From the NCBI RefSeq assembly GCF_020010905.1, contig NZ_JAGJBY010000001.1:1260001-1324000 (forward strand): DNA of 64,000 bases, given 5' to 3'. Position numbers and translations under genes: made by a program. The notes under the pieces were generated by a model, which was not told the origin of the DNA, searched no databases, and saw nothing but the letters and a program-made list of their open reading frames with translations. This DNA comes from Streptomyces acidiscabies (GTDB lineage Bacteria; Actinomycetota; Actinomycetes; Streptomycetales; Streptomycetaceae). Positions 1-7,136 of the stretch are shown here, piece after piece. Within the stretch, counting starts at the first letter, position 1; every line of letters begins with the position of its first letter.

Positions 1-541
1 CGGCCATGGTGTGGGGGTGGCCGATCTCCGTCGTGAACTCGTCGTTCCAGGCGCGGAGCAGGGCGTGGTCCGCCGGGGTCGCGATGCGGGCCCGGCCCGG
101 CGGGATCGGCTGGGGTCGCGTCAACTCCTCCAGCCGGTAGAGGCGTTCACGTCGGAACACGGTCGCGGTGGCGTTCGTCCTGCGCCTCCACGCCGCCACG
201 AACGCCTCCGCCGTCTTCTCGTCCGAATTGACGCCGGAGAGCGGGTGGTTGTGATGCAGGAGCGCTTCGGCCAGCGACTCGGCCTGCTGCGGGGCGAGTT
301 GGGTGACGCTGAGCGGGAACGGCGGGGTGTGGAAGAAGGCCGCCGCCACCTCGCCGTCGGCGCCGGTCAGGAAGCCGAAGAGAGGGCGGTTGTCGCCGTA
401 GACGGCTGTGCCCTGGGCGCGCAGGTTCTCGGTCACGGTGAGCGCGACCGTGTGGCGGACCGGCCTGGAGCGCAGGAACGGGCCTGCCGTGTCCAGGAAT
501 TCGGTCAGGTCGGTGGTCAACCGCCAGTGTTCGTCGGTCAT
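1..541 (-). CDS. GNAT-type acetyltransferase, partial (C-terminus outside window)
   Basis: The reading frame is open from an ATG at 539-541 to the window edge, giving about 180 residues without a stop. The protein begins MTDEHWRLTTDLTEF. An N-terminal region of about 135 residues is followed by IPPGRARIATPADHALL, which looks like the start of a GNAT fold. Family members transfer an acetyl group from acetyl-CoA to an amine; no substrate can be named. The start overlaps the stop of the upstream acetyltransferase gene by 4 bp (ATGA), so the two are probably translationally coupled. The acetyl-CoA-binding motif must lie beyond the window, so the GNAT call is moderate. Confidence 0.6.
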   Translation of the reverse strand, partial: MTDEHWRLTTDLTEFLDTAGPFLRSRPVRHTVALTVTENLRAQGTAVYGDNRPLFGFLTGADGEVAAAFFHTPPFPLSVTQLAPQQAESLAEALLHHNHPLSGVNSDEKTAEAFVAAWRRRTNATATVFRRERLYRLEELTRPQPIPPGRARIATPADHALLRAWNDEFTTEIGHPHTMA

Positions 542-1146
542 TTGCTCTCCCCGTTCGGTTCCGGATCGGTGGACAGGCGGGCATGCAGATGCATGTCGCG
601 GAAGGCGTCGTGGCGGCCTGCGGCGAACGTCGCGTCACGGAGGGTGCCCTCGTAGCGGAAACCGCAGCGCTCGGCGATGCGGCAGGAGACGTCGTGACCG
701 TCCGCGTGGTCCAACTCCAGCCGGTGCAGGCCGAATTCGGTGAGCGACCAGTGGGCTACGACGGTCAGGGCGCGGGTCGCGACACCCCGGCCCCGCGCCT
801 CGGGCAGCACCCAGTACCCGACCCGCGCGCTCCGGGTGACCCGGTTGACGAGGTTCAGCCCGATCTGCCCCAGCGTCTCGCCCGTCGCGGCGTCGACGAC
901 GCGGAACGGCATGCCGGTGCCCTCGGCGGCACCCTCCACCTTCGACCGCATGTGAGCGCGGGCCGAGTCGAGATCGGTGACCGGCATGAGGGGGGTGTTC
1001 CAACGCCGGAACTCGTCGTTCGCCTGGCCCCGCAGCCAGGCGTCCACGTCCGCGCCGGAGTCGGGGTCCCAGGAGTACAGGGCGAGGCCGTGGCCGTACA
1101 GGCGGAGTACGGTGGCCAGGGGTACGGGGTCGGTCGCTCGGGGCAT
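538..1146 (-). CDS. GNAT N-acetyltransferase, RimJ/RimL type
   Basis: A 202-residue protein with a GNAT fold. The core GYWVLPEARGRGVATRAL contains the R-G-x-G-x-A acetyl-CoA pyrophosphate loop at about residues 115-125. The HRLELDHADGHDVSCRIAER segment and CGFRYEGTLRDA are the hallmark of RimJ/RimL-like enzymes, which acetylate protein N-termini, aminoglycosides or small amines. Length is normal for the family. It is the first gene of a two-gene minus-strand unit and overlaps the next acetyltransferase by 4 bp. The start is the ATG at 1146; no strong ribosome-binding site is visible. The substrate is unknown. Confidence 0.85.
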   Translation of the reverse strand: MPRATDPVPLATVLRLYGHGLALYSWDPDSGADVDAWLRGQANDEFRRWNTPLMPVTDLDSARAHMRSKVEGAAEGTGMPFRVVDAATGETLGQIGLNLVNRVTRSARVGYWVLPEARGRGVATRALTVVAHWSLTEFGLHRLELDHADGHDVSCRIAERCGFRYEGTLRDATFAAGRHDAFRDMHLHARLSTDPEPNGESK

Positions 1147-1203
1147 GGGGTCATTGAAACCGGGTCCCTCTTGAAGGGCATCCCATTTGCTACGCCCTGG
1201 GAG

Positions 1204-1629
1204 CTACCTCGGCGGCCCGAACACCGGCACACCCTCCCGGAACCTCACCACCAGCTCCATCCCCGGGTGGAGTTCCGCAGCCGTGCACCCCACCACCTCC
1301 GTCATCATCCGGGGCCCCTCCTCCAGGTCGACGACCGCCGCGACGTACGGTGTGCGTTCGCGGAACGGCGGGAGGTCGTTCCGGTGGACGGCCGACCAGG
1401 TGTAGAGGCCGGCCCGTCCGCAGGCCTCCTCCCAGACGACGTCCTCGCTCCAGCAGTGGGGGCAGAACTCGCGAGGGTAGTGGTGGGGGCGGGAGCAGGC
1501 CGTGCAGCGCCGGATCAGCAGGCGGCCCCGGGCGGCGGCGTCCCAGTAGGGGAGGGTGAGGGCGTCGGCCTCAGGTATGCCGTACGCGGGTATGTCGTAC
1601 TTCTGAGGGACCCCCGGGCGCTCGACCAT
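1204..1629 (-). CDS. DUF35 / OB-fold protein with rubredoxin-like zinc ribbon
   Basis: A 141-residue protein. The N-terminal zinc ribbon has two CxxC knuckles (CTAC and CPHC, residues about 42-59). An OB-fold follows (YTWSAVHRNDLPPF, YVAAVVDLEEGPRMMTEVVG). DUF35 proteins, such as the DUF35 part of ChsH2 in steroid side-chain degradation, bind acyl-CoA and partner thiolase-fold Ltp proteins or acyl-CoA hydratases. The gene starts 3 bp after the stop of the upstream DoxX-like gene, so they form one unit behind the operator at 2118-2132. No Ltp gene is adjacent; the nearest one (16779-17939) has no DUF35 neighbour of its own, so the two may pair. Confidence 0.85.
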   Translation of the reverse strand: MVERPGVPQKYDIPAYGIPEADALTLPYWDAAARGRLLIRRCTACSRPHHYPREFCPHCWSEDVVWEEACGRAGLYTWSAVHRNDLPPFRERTPYVAAVVDLEEGPRMMTEVVGCTAAELHPGMELVVRFREGVPVFGPPR

Positions 1630-1632
1630 GTC

Positions 1633-2079
1633 TCAGAACCACCCCAGCGCACTGTCCACGGACCAGCTCTGCCACGACATCCCGAACAGGCCCACCACCG
1701 ACATCAGCCCCATCATCGAGTTCTGCCCCTGCTCCGCCCAGTCGTGGATCATGAGGACGAAGTAGAGCCCGTTCAGGAGGAGCCCGCCGACCAGGGCGAC
1801 GGGGGTGAGGAACCCGAGGACGAGGCCGAGCCCGAGGGCGAGTTCGGCGTAGGCGACGACGTACGCCATCGCCTGAGGCCGAGGCGTGACGGTGACCGCG
1901 AACCCACTGCGCACGGCGGACCACCGGTGCTTGGCGGCAATATCCGCCGCCCACCTGATCCCCCCGCCCTGGAACCACGTCTTCTTGTCCTTGTGCCGCC
2001 AACTCTCCAGCCACCACAGCCCGAGCCCGATCCGCAACACCGCCAGCCACTGCGCACCGTCGAGCCAGATCGTGTCCAT
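1633..2079 (-). CDS. DoxX/DoxD-like integral membrane protein
   Basis: The protein has 148 residues when started at MDTIWLDGAQ, an ATG preceded by GGGAG. A longer frame reaching 2217 would add a proline-rich leader and run through the operator, so it is rejected. About four hydrophobic segments are visible (LAVLRIGLGLWWLESW, VVAYAELALGLGLVLGFL, VALVGGLLLNGLYFVLMI, MMGLMSVVGLFGM), typical of DoxX/DoxD small quinone-linked membrane proteins. The biochemical role of this subgroup is poorly known. It is first in a two-gene unit with the DUF35 gene, and the operator lies about 40 bp upstream. Confidence 0.75.
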   Translation of the reverse strand: MDTIWLDGAQWLAVLRIGLGLWWLESWRHKDKKTWFQGGGIRWAADIAAKHRWSAVRSGFAVTVTPRPQAMAYVVAYAELALGLGLVLGFLTPVALVGGLLLNGLYFVLMIHDWAEQGQNSMMGLMSVVGLFGMSWQSWSVDSALGWF

Positions 2080-2117
2080 GGGACTCCCTGCTGGGTCGGG
2101 CGAACGGGGTCGCGAAT

Positions 2118-2132
2118 CTGACGGTACGTCAG
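2118..2132. promoter_or_regulatory. 15-bp inverted repeat operator, CTGACG-N3-CGTCAG (site 1)
   Basis: CTGACGGTACGTCAG is a perfect 6-3-6 inverted repeat. It lies 39 bp upstream of the DoxX-like start and about 205 bp upstream of the divergent monooxygenase. Nine further copies occur in this window, all at starts of or between catabolic genes, so it is read as a shared operator, probably of a TetR-family repressor. Confidence 0.75.
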
Positions 2133-2337
2133 TTCTAGGAGGGGGGAAGGGGTTTGGCAAGGGGGGTGCCGCGAGCACGGACCCCGGCGACTTCGGCGCG
2201 CCGGTCACCACTCGCACCCGTCAACACACCCGCATCGATCACGACTTCGCACACCTCTTTACATCCGTGATCAATCCGCAACCAATTCCGGTCTTGACCG
2301 ATACCCATCAACCCGCCGCGTGATTACGCTCGCGACT

Positions 2338-3534
2338 ATGGCACAGCCCAGCGAATCCACAGCGCCGATACAGTCCCGGCACACCGCCCCCACCCCGGCC
2401 GACCGCCCGGTTTACATCATCGGAGGCGGCCCCGGCGGTCTCGCCGCGGCGTATGCGCTGAAGCAGAAGGGGATCCGCGCGGTCGTGCTGGAGAAGGCCG
2501 ACCGGGTGGGCGATTCCTGGCGCCGCCATTACGACCGTCTGCATCTGCACACGACCCGGCGCCTCTCGGCCCTGCCGGGGCTGCCGATGCCGCGCAAGTT
2601 CGGCCGCTGGGTGGCCCGCGCGGACGTCGTCCGGTACCTGGAGAAGTACGTCGAGCACCACGAGCTGGACATCGTCACCGGCGTCGAGGTCTCCGACGTC
2701 GAGCGCGCCCCCGATGGCACCGGCTGGCTCCTGAGAGCTACGGGGGGACGCGAGCTGACCGGCTCGGCGGTGATCGTCGCGACCGGCTACAACCACACCC
2801 CGTACCTCCCGGGGTGGACAGGACGAGAGGCGTACACCGGCCCGCTGACGCACGCCGTCGAGTACCGCAACGGCGCCCGCTACAAGGGCAAGGACGTCCT
2901 CGTCGTCGGCATCGGCAACACGGGCGCCGAGATCGCCGTGGACCTGGTGGAGAACGGCGCGGCCCGGGTGCTGCTCGCGGTCCGGACGGTCCCGCACATC
3001 GTGCGCCGCTCGACGGCCGGCTGGGCGGCGCAGTACACCGGCATCCTCGTCCGCCGCCTGCCGGCCGCCGTGGTCGACCGACTCGCCCGCCCCATGGCCA
3101 AGTTGAGCATCCCCGACCTCTCGGAGCACGGCCTCCCCCGGCCCGACAGCGGCCTCTACAGCCGCGCCAAGGCGGGCGCGATCCCCGTCCAGGACGTCGG
3201 CCTGATCAGCGCGATCCGCAAGGGCAAGGTCGAAGTCGTGGGCGCCGTCGAGGGGTTCGAGGAGGGGGAGGTACTGCTGGCCGGAGGCCGGCGGGTGCAG
3301 GTCGACGCGGTCGTTGCCGCAACCGGTTACTCCCGTGAGCTGGAAGGACTCGTCGGCCACCTCGACGTCCTGGACGAGAGCGGGCGGCCGGTGGTGAACG
3401 GCGCGCGGTCGCCGAAGAACGCGGCCGGGCTGTACTTCACCGGGTTCGTCACGCCGATCAGCGGGACGTTCCGCGAGGTGGGGCTGGACGCGGAGCGCAT
3501 CGCCAAGCGGATCGCCCGCGACCTGCGAGCGTAG
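2338..3534 (+). CDS. Flavin-containing monooxygenase-like oxidoreductase
   Basis: The protein has 398 residues from the ATG at 2338; an in-frame GTG at 2320 is the alternative. The FAD Rossmann motif GGGPGG is at residues 29-34. A second nucleotide-binding motif, GIGNTGAE, begins near residue 191 and would bind NADPH. Between them, YTGPLTHAVEY (from about residue 166) resembles the FMO fingerprint FxGxxxHxxxF/Y. Such enzymes oxygenate ketones, amines or sulfides. No ribosome-binding site is seen before either start. TACGCT lies 7 bp before the ATG, so the mRNA may be leaderless. Tat-exported amine oxidase gene follows on the same strand. Confidence 0.8.
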   Translation: MAQPSESTAPIQSRHTAPTPADRPVYIIGGGPGGLAAAYALKQKGIRAVVLEKADRVGDSWRRHYDRLHLHTTRRLSALPGLPMPRKFGRWVARADVVRYLEKYVEHHELDIVTGVEVSDVERAPDGTGWLLRATGGRELTGSAVIVATGYNHTPYLPGWTGREAYTGPLTHAVEYRNGARYKGKDVLVVGIGNTGAEIAVDLVENGAARVLLAVRTVPHIVRRSTAGWAAQYTGILVRRLPAAVVDRLARPMAKLSIPDLSEHGLPRPDSGLYSRAKAGAIPVQDVGLISAIRKGKVEVVGAVEGFEEGEVLLAGGRRVQVDAVVAATGYSRELEGLVGHLDVLDESGRPVVNGARSPKNAAGLYFTGFVTPISGTFREVGLDAERIAKRIARDLRA

Positions 3535-3721
3535 AGAACCTCAACTCATCGCAGTAGTACGCCTGTTGTACAAGTGTCGGATGTGACGGGTGTGCGGGGT
3601 CGGAGAACTGTCGCACGGCGGCGCGAGTCGCCAGAATGCGCGCTGGAACGTGAACAATTCTCAGCTTTCCCGTTCCGGCAAGTTGCGCAGAGTTCTGCCG
3701 ACCACCCCCCGGAGGCCGCAC

Positions 3722-5209
3722 GTGGCAAGCGAAAGACCCTTCTCCCGCCGGAAGTTGATCGGAGGCGCGGGCGCCCTCACCCTCGCCGCGACGGCCACCG
3801 GTACGGCCTCCGCGCAGGCGGCGACCGCCACCCGTGACGTCGACGTCGCGATCGTCGGCGCCGGGCTCGCCGGACTGACGGCGGCCCGCGATCTCGTGGC
3901 GGCCGGAAAGACCGTCGTCGTGCTGGAGGCCCGCGACCGGGTGGGCGGCCGGGTACTGAACCTGAAGCTCGCGAACGGCGGAGTCACCGAAGGCGGCGGG
4001 GAGTTCATCGGCCCGACGCAGACCCGCATGAAGGCGCTCGCCGACTCCCTCGGCGTCGACACCTTCGCGACCTACAACACCGGCAACAACCTCCTCTACA
4101 AGGACGGCAAGAAGACCCCGTACGCCACCGACGGGGCCCTCGGCTCGGTCCCGCCCGTCGACCTCGCCGGACTCGCCAACGCGGCCATCGTGCAAGCCTC
4201 GTTGAACGACATGGCCAAGCAGGTCCCCGTCGACGCACCCTGGTCCGCGCCCAAGGCCGACGAATGGGACCGCCAGACCTTCGAGACCTGGCTGCGCGCC
4301 AACGCGGTCGTCCCGTCCGCCAAGTTCCTTCTGGACGTGGCCTGTACGTCGATCTTCTCGGCCGAACCCCGCGAACTCTCCCTGCTCTTCGTCCTCTACT
4401 ACATCGCCGGCGCGGGCGACGCGAACAACCCCGGCACCTTGGAGCGCCTCACCGAAACCGCCAAAGGCGCCCAGGAGTTGAGGTTCGTCGGCGGCTCCCA
4501 GCAGGTCCCGGTCAAGCTGGCCGCGACCCTCGGCGACCGCGTCGTCCTGAACGCGCCGGTCCGCTCGATCGCCAAGTCCGGTTCCCGGTACGTCGTTTCG
4601 GCGGACGGCGCGACGGTCACCGCGTCCCGCGTCATCGTCGCCGTACCCCCGCCGCTCGCCGCGCGCATCACGTACGACCCCCTGATGCCCGCCGCCCGCG
4701 ACCAGCTGACGCAGCGCCTGCCGATGGCCTCCGTCGCCAAGGCGATCGCGGTCTACGACACGCCCTTCTGGCGCGCCGACGGTCTCAACGGCCAAGTCGT
4801 CAGCGACAGCGGCGTGATCAGCTCCACGTTCGACAACTCCCCGCCGGACGCGTCCTTCGGGGCCCTCATGGGCTTCATCGAGGCTGACAAAGCACGGCAG
4901 TTGGACGCGGCGAGCGAGGCCGAGGTGCGGACGGCGGTCCTCAAGGACTTCACCACCTACTTCGGCGCCAAGGCCGCCACCCCGACCTCCTTCGCCCTGC
5001 ACCGCTGGAACAACGAGCAGTACACGCGCGGCGGCCCCGTCTCCATCGCCGCGCCCGGCGTACTCACCCAGTACGGACGGTCGTTGAGAGTGCCGGTCGG
5101 CGGCATCCACTGGGCCGGGACGGAGACGTCCGTCTACTGGATGGGGTTCATGGACGGGGCCGTGCGGTCGGGGGAGCGGGTCGCGCGGGAGGTCCTGGCG
5201 GCGCTCTGA
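3722..5209 (+). CDS. Tat-exported flavin monoamine oxidase
   Basis: The GTG start at 3722 is chosen because GGAGG lies 6 bp upstream and the frame then opens with a signal peptide. SRRKLIGGAG carries the twin arginines at residues 9-10, followed by a hydrophobic stretch and an AQA cleavage region near residue 33. The mature protein has the FAD motif GAGLAG (from residue 46), the EARDRVGGR segment, and C-terminal HWAGTETSVYWMGFMDGA, which is diagnostic of the MAO/polyamine oxidase family. It would oxidise amines, releasing aldehyde, ammonia and peroxide outside the membrane. Length (495 residues) is normal. Folding with FAD before export fits the Tat route. Confidence 0.85.
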   Translation: MASERPFSRRKLIGGAGALTLAATATGTASAQAATATRDVDVAIVGAGLAGLTAARDLVAAGKTVVVLEARDRVGGRVLNLKLANGGVTEGGGEFIGPTQTRMKALADSLGVDTFATYNTGNNLLYKDGKKTPYATDGALGSVPPVDLAGLANAAIVQASLNDMAKQVPVDAPWSAPKADEWDRQTFETWLRANAVVPSAKFLLDVACTSIFSAEPRELSLLFVLYYIAGAGDANNPGTLERLTETAKGAQELRFVGGSQQVPVKLAATLGDRVVLNAPVRSIAKSGSRYVVSADGATVTASRVIVAVPPPLAARITYDPLMPAARDQLTQRLPMASVAKAIAVYDTPFWRADGLNGQVVSDSGVISSTFDNSPPDASFGALMGFIEADKARQLDAASEAEVRTAVLKDFTTYFGAKAATPTSFALHRWNNEQYTRGGPVSIAAPGVLTQYGRSLRVPVGGIHWAGTETSVYWMGFMDGAVRSGERVAREVLAAL

Positions 5210-5210
5210 A

Positions 5211-5879
5211 TCAGGGCCAGAGCAGCACCTTCTCCCAACTCCCCTCGCTGCGGCGGTACTCCAGCCGTACATGCCTGCGCCGCTCGTCGCCCTGGAAGAA
5301 CTCCACGGCGTCCGGCGCGAGTTGGTACAGCGTCCAGGTCGGGGACGGGGCCTCGGGATCGCGTACCGCCCGCTCCCACGCCTCCTCGGAGGCGGTCGCC
5401 AACTCGCCCAGCGACGGCAGGACTTGGCTCTGCCGTCCGGTGAGTGCGGCGGCCAGCGCCCCTGTCGAGCGGGCGTGCAGATCCGCCTGGGACTCCGTGT
5501 CCGGGGCCGCCGTCACCCGGCCCCGGACACGGACCTGGCGGCCCAGCGACGGCCAGTAGAAGGCGAGGGCCGCGTACGGCCGTTCGGCGAGCTGACGGCC
5601 CTTTCTGCTGGTCGAGTGGGTGGCGAACGACCAGCCGTGCCGCTCGTCGGCGCCGTGCAGCATGACGATCCGCACGTCCGGCGCGCCGCCCGCGTCCGCC
5701 GTCGCCAGCGACATGGTGTGCGGCTCGCGCTCACCCGCCGCCACGGCCTCGGCGAACCAGTCGGCGAACAGCGGCAGCGGCGTGCCGGGCGCGGCGGCCG
5801 GGTCGAACGCCGGGAGGCTGGTGGCCTCGGGCGCCCAGACCCGGAGGGTGCGCAGGAGTTGGGGAAGATCGCTGGTCAT
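5211..5879 (-). CDS. Pyridoxamine 5'-phosphate oxidase family protein
   Basis: A 222-residue flavin split-barrel protein from the ATG at 5879; the frame continues upstream only into the next gene. The FMN-binding segment RIVMLHGADERHGWSFAT followed by TSRKGRQL matches PdxH (ERG...SRKG). W-x-LYQLAPDAVEFFQGD and the basic RRRHVRLEYRR match the C-terminal half. PdxH oxidises pyridoxine or pyridoxamine phosphate to pyridoxal phosphate. The C-terminus (WEKVLLWP) differs from the RLxP ending of classical PdxH, so a different FMN-dependent role is possible. Its stop lies 1 bp from the convergent amine oxidase stop. Confidence 0.75.
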   Translation of the reverse strand: MTSDLPQLLRTLRVWAPEATSLPAFDPAAAPGTPLPLFADWFAEAVAAGEREPHTMSLATADAGGAPDVRIVMLHGADERHGWSFATHSTSRKGRQLAERPYAALAFYWPSLGRQVRVRGRVTAAPDTESQADLHARSTGALAAALTGRQSQVLPSLGELATASEEAWERAVRDPEAPSPTWTLYQLAPDAVEFFQGDERRRHVRLEYRRSEGSWEKVLLWP

Positions 5880-5902
5880 GGACCGATTATGGAACGCGGC
5901 CC

Positions 5903-6916
5903 TCAGCGCCGGCGGAACTGCACGCCGGTCGGCTGTATGACGTTCGCCTTCACGGGGAGGCCGTCCACGACGAGCTGCTCGCCGTAGATGTCGGTGATCC
6001 GGATCGACCCCCCGCAGCCGCTGCCCTGCTCGGACAGGAAATAGTTGTACCCGGTCCGCTCCAGCCGCAGCCACGACCCGCCGCTGCGAACTTCCAGGCG
6101 GGCGACGGGATTTCGGTGACCCAGCGCCTGGATCCCGCACCAGTACTGCGAGGACCCGGTCTTGTACCGCACGGACACGTTCCCGTCGACACTCGGGCTG
6201 AGCAGGCTCCACGAGATCGGGATCCGCCCGGTGACCAGCGGCGCCAGCTTCGCGAACGCCTGCTGGCTCAGGTCGAGTTGACCCGGCTGGCAGGGCGCCG
6301 GGCACTCGTTGGTGATGCGTACGGTGATGGCGGCGCCACCGGCGCTGACCCGTACGTACGCCCCGCACGCCTTGGACGTCTCGTAGTCGGCGGTGTTCAT
6401 CGCGGCCGTCATCGTGTCACCGGTCGGCCCGAAGGAGCAGGCGCCGTTGCCGTCGCCGATGTCGTACGCCGTGGCGACGCCCTGGTACGTCCGGCCGGGC
6501 TCGATACGGCCGGCGAGCTGGGCGTCGCCGCTGCCCGCGTTCGCGACGCTGCCGCTGCCCGAGCCGCTTCGGGCCTGGGAGCGGGCGGACGGCGCGGAGG
6601 CGGTCCCGGGAGAGGGCTTGGCGGAGGGGGTGGTCTTGGACGGTGACGGTGAAGGCGAGGGGGAACCCGAAGTACTGGGGGTAGGGGATACCGGAGTACT
6701 GGGGGAGGGCGTAGTACCTGAGGGGGACACCCCGCCGGACTGCTCCTCGACGACGCTCCCGGCCCCTGCCTTCGCGTCCGCCCCGGAGCCTCCGCCGCCG
6801 GGGCGGAAGGCGACGACGAGCGATACGACCAGGGCGATACCCGCCACGGCGATGACGGATATGAGGATGCCGGGCCGGCGCCGGGGCTGCCTGCGCCGGT
6901 GGGATGAGGTTGCCAC
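5903..6916 (-). CDS. Expansin-like wall-loosening protein, membrane anchored
   Basis: A 337-residue protein. A basic N-terminus is followed by a single hydrophobic segment (residues about 17-37). A Ser/Pro/Thr linker runs to about residue 125. Then comes a double-psi beta-barrel domain (GRTYQGVATAYD, GACSFGP, ACGAYVRV, VRITNECP) and a C-terminal beta-sandwich (VRYKTGSSQYWCGIQ, SIRITDIYGEQLVVDGLP). This is the two-domain architecture of bacterial expansins (EXLX1 type), which loosen polysaccharide networks non-hydrolytically. The linker DNA is rich in GTAGTACC-type repeats. The gene is divergent from the giant surface-repeat gene and shares its AT-rich promoter region. Confidence 0.8.
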   Translation of the reverse strand: MATSSHRRRQPRRRPGILISVIAVAGIALVVSLVVAFRPGGGGSGADAKAGAGSVVEEQSGGVSPSGTTPSPSTPVSPTPSTSGSPSPSPSPSKTTPSAKPSPGTASAPSARSQARSGSGSGSVANAGSGDAQLAGRIEPGRTYQGVATAYDIGDGNGACSFGPTGDTMTAAMNTADYETSKACGAYVRVSAGGAAITVRITNECPAPCQPGQLDLSQQAFAKLAPLVTGRIPISWSLLSPSVDGNVSVRYKTGSSQYWCGIQALGHRNPVARLEVRSGGSWLRLERTGYNYFLSEQGSGCGGSIRITDIYGEQLVVDGLPVKANVIQPTGVQFRRR

Positions 6917-7136
6917 GCGTAGTCCTTAGGTCGGGTGGGGCTGCTCATCAGTTGCCACAGACCCCGGAAAGGTTGCCGCGCTGTTCGTGCTCCTTATACG
7001 TCCGCTTGCCGGGGACCGTTCGAGGGATTCCATAAAGACACATATTTATGCCTTTCTGGTTAATTAAATACTGATGGTAAGAGATAGCGATCGTGACGGG
7101 AGTTTTCGCTGGTCGGGCAAGAGGCGGGAGTAGTTG
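6917..7136. promoter_or_regulatory. AT-rich divergent promoter region between expansin and giant surface protein
   Basis: This 220-bp gap contains the most AT-rich stretch of the window (about 7020-7090), including TTAATTAA and an imperfect dyad CATAAA (7031-7036) / TTTATG (7045-7050). It separates two divergent cell-surface genes, so it probably holds both promoters. GGGAG at 7126-7130 is the ribosome-binding site for the plus-strand gene. No regulator can be assigned. Confidence 0.5.

Noticed and set aside
583..2121. Long plus-strand frame of 512 codons over the GNAT, DUF35 and DoxX genes
   Set aside because: Its translation is Arg/Pro/Val-rich without domains, and it lies opposite genes with clear family motifs. 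Such frames are common shadows in GC-rich DNA.
3458..5272. Minus-strand frame of 604 codons opposite the amine oxidase
   Set aside because: Low-complexity Gly/Arg composition and no domain; the opposite strand encodes a complete Tat-exported flavoenzyme.
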